Assembly (NCBI RefSeq): GCF_000003605.2
Contig: NW_003151754.1
Coordinates: forward strand, 540,934 to 552,826
Reading direction: 5' to 3'
From: Saccoglossus kowalevskii
Taxonomy: Eukaryota > Hemichordata > Enteropneusta > Harrimaniidae
DNA: 11,893 nt
The notes under the pieces are model-generated. The model was not told the origin of the DNA and ran no database searches. It worked only from the letters and a program-made list of their open reading frames with translations. Position numbers and translations under genes: made by a program. Below, piece by piece: positions 8,062 to 11,893 of the stretch; the first letter of the stretch is position 1; the number at the start of each line of letters is the position of its first letter.

Positions 8062-8359
8062 CAATATAAAATTATTGACTGAACTTATATATAAGCAGTA
8101 TAATTTGTTTTGATTTCTTGAAATTAGTATTAAGTACTATTGATGTATACAATATATGTTTTAATTAATAACATGAATGTAATGTACTTGAAACTGTTGT
8201 TGAAATGTGTCTCTGTCATTGGACTCAACGTTAAAACTTGAGTCCCAATTGACGATAACAACACACGCTAAAAACGCAAATGCTTATGGGTAGACGCTTG
8301 TTTGTAAACAATGACACGCTATGGCCATCTGATGCATGCGCAGGTGGCGACTCCCCCGC

Positions 8360-8365
8360 TTTAAT
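8360..8365 (-). other. Candidate poly(A) signal of the cupin gene
   Basis: The plus-strand TTTAAT reads ATTAAA on the minus strand, the commonest variant of the animal poly(A) signal, 15 nt after the cupin stop codon (8381-8383). A G-rich stretch follows on the minus strand, as expected downstream of a cleavage site. It would give a very short 3' UTR; other AATAAA words lie several hundred bases further on. Confidence 0.35.
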
Positions 8366-8380
8366 ATGAATACTCGGCAT

Positions 8381-8941
8381 TTAGTGAATGTACCTTTGTA
8401 AAACGTCTCTAATATCTTCTGAAAAATGTGAAATTGTTTCCTTGGTCCCTAAAACCATATCACGATAGTCGAAGCCTGGGGCCACTGATTCCCCCTGTAG
8501 AGCCCAGTCGCCATTAACTAGCTCCAAAGCTTCCCAGTACCCACTGGGCGTCACCAACTGTGGAACTTCTCCCGCTTCAAGGTTGATCCCCAGCCTATGT
8601 TGATGAAGTTTTCCATCGGGTGACACTGTGTGAACCAGAATCGTTCCACCGCCATGATAATACCTCACGATGTCGGATTCATCTCGATGCAAGAAATCTA
8701 TCGGGGAATTCTTGGTCAGTAGGTACATTATAGATGTGCTGACATTACGAACGGAGTATCTGCGTCCACCAGGCTTCATCAAAGCGCCACTAACGTCAGT
8801 TAGACCATGTGATGCCATCGGCTCTGAACCAGATCTGTAAGTTTCTTTGAAATATCCCCCTTCTGTATGCGGGATCAGCTGCAATTTGTTGATAATGTTC
8901 CGAACCTCCAACGTCTCATTTAGTGGAACTTTTGGATCCAT
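8381..8941 (-). CDS. Cupin_5 (DUF985) family protein, complete, 186 aa
   Basis: A full-length single-domain protein of the cupin_5/DUF985 family, which includes yeast YML079w; its biochemical activity is not established, though its fold is that of small-molecule-binding cupins. Conserved blocks are HTEGGYFKETYR (25-36), STSIMYLLTKNSPIDFLHR (68-86), the strand pair SDIVRYYHGG (89-98), LGINLEAGEVPQLVTPSGYW (117-136) and VAPGFDYRDM (153-162). A longer loop at 38-66 is less conserved. No signal peptide or membrane segment is seen, so it is probably cytosolic. The start at 8941 has A at -3 and G at +4 and sits about 20 residues before the first conserved block, as usual. The coding sequence has no intron or break. 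No poly(A) tail or target-site duplication marks it as a retrocopy. A 5'-UTR intron is suggested upstream. Confidence 0.95.
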   Translation of the reverse strand: MDPKVPLNETLEVRNIINKLQLIPHTEGGYFKETYRSGSEPMASHGLTDVSGALMKPGGRRYSVRNVSTSIMYLLTKNSPIDFLHRDESDIVRYYHGGGTILVHTVSPDGKLHQHRLGINLEAGEVPQLVTPSGYWEALELVNGDWALQGESVAPGFDYRDMVLGTKETISHFSEDIRDVLQRYIH

Positions 8942-9011
8942 TATAATAATCGTTTAACCCAATGACTCTAATATCGTTGATCTGCATAATATAAATACTA
9001 TATTACATGAA

Positions 9012-9214
9012 TACTGTAAAAGACTTTTTTGGAATTAATTTTCGATATTTTCGTTGAAGGAGTGATTCAGTTAAAATAAGGTCCATCGACTATACCTTTT
9101 TTCCTATATTTAACATTCAACTCACCAAAAATCAGTGAAAATAAATTCCACACAAAACACCCCAAAAGCCTTTTCAGCGAAAATTAATTCCAGCAAAATA
9201 AAGTACTTACAGTA
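9012..9214. repeat. 203-bp imperfect inverted-repeat (MITE-like) element
   Basis: TACTGTAA at 9012-9019 is matched by TTACAGTA at 9207-9214. The inner 14-mer GGAATTAATTTTCG at 9031-9044 is exactly complementary to CGAAAATTAATTCC at 9178-9191. Between arms, an 18-nt word (9133-9150) recurs with two mismatches at 9175-9192. Arms of about 45 bp with small gaps, AT-rich content and no coding capacity fit a non-autonomous inverted-repeat element. No target-site duplication was confirmed. Confidence 0.6.
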
Positions 9215-9811
9215 AGAACTCGCCTACTTTAGTCAACGTAAAACAATTCATTCTCTTAGTGGCGATTTCGTGAAATAGCATCTATTGTGTACATTTCTGT
9301 TCTATATTGTTTCGCTAATTGTATTCCAGGCAGACGTGTAAACGTTACAGCAGATGCAAACTATTTTTATGAGCAATCAATATCTAAAAAAATATTGTTT
9401 ACAATCAGTGTATTGTATGGCGTAATTGTGAAATATAGTCTGTTTGCAAACTGTGCAGGTTTGGTTAATTATCATAGTAATTATTTAAAAAGTTCCCTTT
9501 AATAGTCAATAATGTTAGACTGGTTGTATGATTGTTCTTTTAACATCGACGTTAACTTGCATTCCGGTCAAAGGTCAAAAAGCCAAAGATTTACTTTCAG
9601 GCTCAGTCCAGTCGATAAAAACAAAGCAAAATAAAATCCATACTGTATTCAAACTATAACAGGAGGGTTTCGACAAACTCAGTCAGTGACAACTATTAGA
9701 ACTACAAAATCCACCCCCTAACTGTAAAATGACAGTAAGGCGAAGTTTGAAACGTGTGTCTTGATGCACTGCTTGCTTGAAATACCAATGACGCTTCACT
9801 TATTGACACAC
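9215..9811. other. Non-coding stretch, inferred cupin intron
   Basis: No gene is recognised. An ATG-started frame at 9287-9502 (plus) has no recognisable domain and is probably chance. The stretch contains a DR1-like site (9565-9577) and a 13-nt word identical to part of the 19-bp minisatellite unit (9635-9647). Confidence 0.45.
9565..9577 (+). promoter_or_regulatory. DR1-type nuclear receptor site
   Basis: CGGTCA-A-AGGTCA is two direct hexamers with a 1-bp spacer, one mismatch from the AGGTCA-A-AGGTCA ideal recognised by HNF4 and RXR heterodimers. It lies about 360 bp inside the inferred cupin intron. Binding is unproven. Confidence 0.3.
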
Positions 9812-9980
9812 TCACGTGACAAATACGTCACATTTCGAGTGTATTATAAATGTCCAATTGGCTTTCCCACCAATGCAAAGTATGTCAAGACAGTACAGTA
9901 ATGTATATTGCGCGAAGTGCTGACTGAGAACTTACCTCAACTCACGATCGATGAGTTTGCCCGGCCCTTGTGTATAAATA
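9812..9980 (-). promoter_or_regulatory. Candidate cupin gene promoter region
   Basis: This block holds TCACGTGA (9812-9819), an ACGTCA CRE-like word near 9826, CCAATTGG and CCAAT words near 9854-9875, and TATAAATA at 9973-9980. On the minus strand the last reads TATTTATA, about 36-43 nt before the consensus donor at 9936, so a very short first exon (about 9937-9950) would fit. A second ACGTCAC word lies at about 10000. The TATA word is better oriented for plus-strand transcription, so a bidirectional or opposite promoter is possible. Confidence 0.3.
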
Positions 9981-10020
9981 CTGCCCAGTATGAGGCCTAC
10001 GTCACGCGTAAAGGTCACTA

Positions 10021-10217
10021 CCCAAATTCTTTAGAAAACATAAAACTGTAATTTAAATGTCAGTGTACCAGTGCTCAGAATTGTAAGCGATCGTTAAAGA
10101 GAGTTGACCTCGTGATATGCATTTCTATAAACAATGGATGTGTCGGACATACTGTATAAGACGAAAACCTATTAAATAATTATTGTGTCTAGACTTTGAG
10201 TTTTACTGTGCTATTTT
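10021..10217. other. Short non-coding gap
   Basis: No gene or clear motif is seen here beyond GGTCA-type half sites such as TTGACCTC near 10103. Confidence 0.4.
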
Positions 10218-10445
10218 GTTGGTCCACTACTCTGAAATAGTGGCCTGGAGTTTGTTAGTTTGACAGTCATAGCACCATCACAAGGACTGGTCCGGTAAAT
10301 ACATGGCAATGTAAAGTCGTAGGAACCGTACCGGCCATACCGGCTATGGCCGGACCACTTCTGCACCCCCCTAGCAGACATGGTCCTTCGGCCCACGTCA
10401 TCAAATGCCTCGGGCCTACGGCACTGGATGGGTGGCCGGACCAAC
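10218..10445. repeat. GC-rich 228-bp patch with short terminal inverted repeats
   Basis: GTTGGTCC at 10218-10225 and GGACCAAC at 10438-10445 are exact inverted repeats bounding a stretch visibly richer in G+C than its surroundings. Inside are a hairpin with 9-bp arms (10331-10339 and 10345-10353, CCGGC loop) and a second with 6-bp arms (10224-10229 and 10238-10243). CCGGACCA-type words recur at about 10287, 10352 and 10436. A small non-autonomous DNA transposon is one explanation; no target-site duplication is evident. The minus-strand 77-codon frame (10211-10444) has no recognisable domain. Confidence 0.45.
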
Positions 10446-11385
10446 TAATTTTTGCTTCCTATGGCCTTGCAATGTAAATAATTTAAATATGAATTTGGGT
10501 AATGGATTTATTTTTAGTTTATTGCTACGATGAAACAATAGGGAGAATGTAAGCACACTGCTTACTCCAGTTGTTATAGGGGGCCACTTATTATTATTGG
10601 CCCAAATATTTGCCGCGTATATTATGCCGTTTATTATACTCATATAGTCATCTGCGTTATGTGTCTCGACGCTCCAAGGCCTTTCCCACGAGTTCTGATA
10701 AACGATGGTCACGTAATCATGTGAGTGACTTGTGGTCATTGACCGATGACGTGTTACGCCGCTCTGCATTGTGCCTGTCATAGTATTGTAAATCAGTTAG
10801 CAACACGACAGGAACTATATATGTGTCGATTAAAATTGTGTAATAGGCTTAAATATGCGGGATGTTACATTATTCTTGTTATGTGCTACATGTGTGTATG
10901 TAGACTTGTATTTATTTTAAGAATGGATAACGGCGTTTGTTCTAGGGTGTGACAAAGTGGAATTTATTAGAATATACAGTAAGTATAACTGGTTTCTTGT
11001 GTGTTGAGCTTAATGACTTTACTAACTTTGTATATATAAATTACCTTAATATTTACTGTGTTGTAATTTTCAACGATGGTCATTAGTTCCAGAAGTATTT
11101 GTATAATGTATTTATTGAAAATATAAGTACATTAGCCCACTGATATCACACAATTACTTCCCGCAACACAAATTCAGTTTATAAAACAAAATTTTAATTT
11201 ACAAAGCAAAACGTCAAACTAATGCAACAGAAATTTGTTTTTATCAAGTTCGCACTACAGTGGTTTAATGGTGCCATTAATAAAAACAAATTATACCTCA
11301 AGCTTGTAACAATGAATTCTAAACTCTTAATAACGACTTTATGCCCCAAGCTAAGTCCCCTAAACAAGTAATACAAATTTTAACC
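10446..11385. other. Stretch without recognisable gene
   Basis: A 121-codon minus-strand frame (10416-10781) and smaller ones show no domain or codon pattern I can support. The rest is AT-rich. An IR1 nuclear-receptor-like site at 10734-10744 is listed separately. Confidence 0.45.
10734..10744. promoter_or_regulatory. IR1 nuclear receptor-like palindrome
   Basis: GGTCA-T-TGACC is a perfect inverted pair of half sites with 1-bp spacing, the arrangement bound by EcR/USP-type and FXR/RXR-type heterodimers. The outermost bases of the ideal hexamers (A and T) are not conserved. No gene is identified nearby. Confidence 0.25.
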
Positions 11386-11397
11386 TCGTTATAACGA
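11386..11397. repeat. TCGTTATAACGA palindrome, possible pogo/Tigger-like end
   Basis: A perfect 12-bp palindrome inside AACCTCGTTATAACGAC, a word typical of the ends of pogo/Tigger/Jerky-type elements in animals. Weaker relatives of TAACGA occur at about 11309 and 11331, and CTACAGTGG at about 11255-11263 could be a decayed terminus. If so, 11255-11400 would be an eroded non-autonomous copy. The resemblance comes from memory of the motif and is tentative. Confidence 0.3.
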
Positions 11398-11893
11398 CAA
11401 TTTGAAACATTAGCTTCAAACTATAGCTTATAAAGAAGTAACTCTTTCCAGTAACATCTGATGATCTGATGGAACGGAGTTAAACTTGCCCACATTTTTT
11501 TCACCAATGGCTGTAATGTATGCGATTGTTGGCGAATTGCGATTCCGTATTTTCTGGTAAAATGTATCAGAGACATTTTTTTCACATCCTCGAGTTTTTA
11601 ATCGCTACCTAAACTAATAGTTGCGTTGCTTACATATTTATACGGAACAATATGAAGACATATAATCAAACTATGGTGGTGGCGCTGTATATAACCGAAG
11701 TAGTTAATTTCCACGGTGTACGTTTATTGATCCTAGTAATATAATTGAAAAAAATATGTTTAAATACATGCATGTGCATTACCCCCGGAAATCCATCACA
11801 ATATTGTAATTCGATTTAAGATTATCCAGCATTTACATTACACTGATTTAATAACTCAGAGTAACATTTGTCATTTTGTTGTGTAAAAACTGT
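11398..11893. other. AT-rich stretch without recognisable gene
   Basis: No open frame, repeat or RNA gene could be supported in this terminal 0.5 kb. Base composition is like that of the other intergenic parts. Confidence 0.5.

Larger units (their letters stand above)
7249..8340. other. Intergenic stretch between minisatellite and cupin gene
   Basis: No confident gene is present. It holds a possible exon-like open frame at 7532-7702, an E-box palindrome at 7755-7764 and an AT palindrome at 8040-8061, all listed separately. The remainder is AT-rich, with several AATAAA/TTTATT words on both strands that are uninformative at this base composition. Confidence 0.5.
8942..9936 (-). other. Predicted 5' UTR of the cupin gene with one intron
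   Basis: On the minus strand, GAG/GTAAGT at 9930-9938 is a perfect-type splice donor, and a T-rich stretch ending ATTATGCAG at 8982-8990 is a fair acceptor. Splicing would remove 8982-9935 (954 bp) and leave 40 nt of leader (8942-8981) without an upstream ATG before the cupin start. A second consensus donor (GTAAGT, 9205-9210) would give a shorter alternative intron but lies in an inverted-repeat element. This model is inference from signals only. Confidence 0.35.

Noticed and set aside
8381-8941. Cupin gene as a processed retrocopy or recent bacterial transfer
   Set aside because: No poly(A) tract or target-site duplication, good Kozak context, likely upstream intron and poly(A) signal; the family is widespread in both bacteria and animals, so a single-exon structure is not enough.
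9287-9502. 71-codon plus-strand ORF
   Set aside because: No domain recognised and it lies in the inferred cupin intron; composition is typical of random AT-rich sequence.
10416-10781. 121-codon minus-strand ORF
   Set aside because: No domain recognised, composition irregular, and it overlaps the GC-rich inverted-repeat patch; kept only as a note.

Overview
This window looks like nuclear DNA of a marine invertebrate, most likely a lophotrochozoan such as a bivalve mollusc. The evidence is an AT-rich, gene-poor sequence, a decayed BEL/Pao retrotransposon, a minisatellite, small inverted-repeat elements and one animal-type cupin_5 gene. There are no bacterial operons, Shine-Dalgarno sites, rRNA, tRNA or CRISPR arrays. 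The species assignment is inference.

Layout. Bases 1-1600 hold no recognisable gene, only a 28-bp tandem duplication and a small CpG-containing, promoter-like patch near 1417-1474. Bases ~1605-6621 are one minus-strand BEL/Pao polyprotein relic. Its order is Gag (coiled coil, DUF1759 core, degenerate zinc knuckle), aspartic protease, reverse transcriptase, RNase H, integrase. It is broken by many stops and frameshifts, lacks visible LTRs, and stops inside the integrase core. Both RT aspartate positions that define the active site read as glycine, and the second integrase Asp reads as tyrosine. A 468-bp piece of the protease-RT linker and RT N-terminus is tandemly duplicated at about 98.7% identity, and both copies carry the same older frameshift.

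Bases 6622-7248 are a minisatellite of exactly 33 x 19 bp that abuts the first recognisable Gag codons. Because 19 is not a multiple of 3, all three minus-strand frames read the same 19-residue repeat, which explains several long but spurious ORFs.

Bases 8381-8941 (minus) are the one intact gene seen, a complete 186-residue cupin_5 (DUF985) protein in a single coding exon. Consensus splice signals suggest a 5'-UTR intron (about 8982-9935) and a start region near 9940-9980, with TATA-like, E-box and CRE-like motifs around it. That intron would contain a 203-bp inverted-repeat element. Bases 10021-11893 contain a GC-rich, MITE-like patch (10218-10445), nuclear-receptor-like half-site pairs and a possible decayed pogo/Tigger-like end, but no recognisable gene.

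No new multi-gene system is evident. The features most worth following up are the minisatellite, the recent duplication inside an old dead element, the doubly altered RT active site, and the inferred split promoter of the cupin gene.
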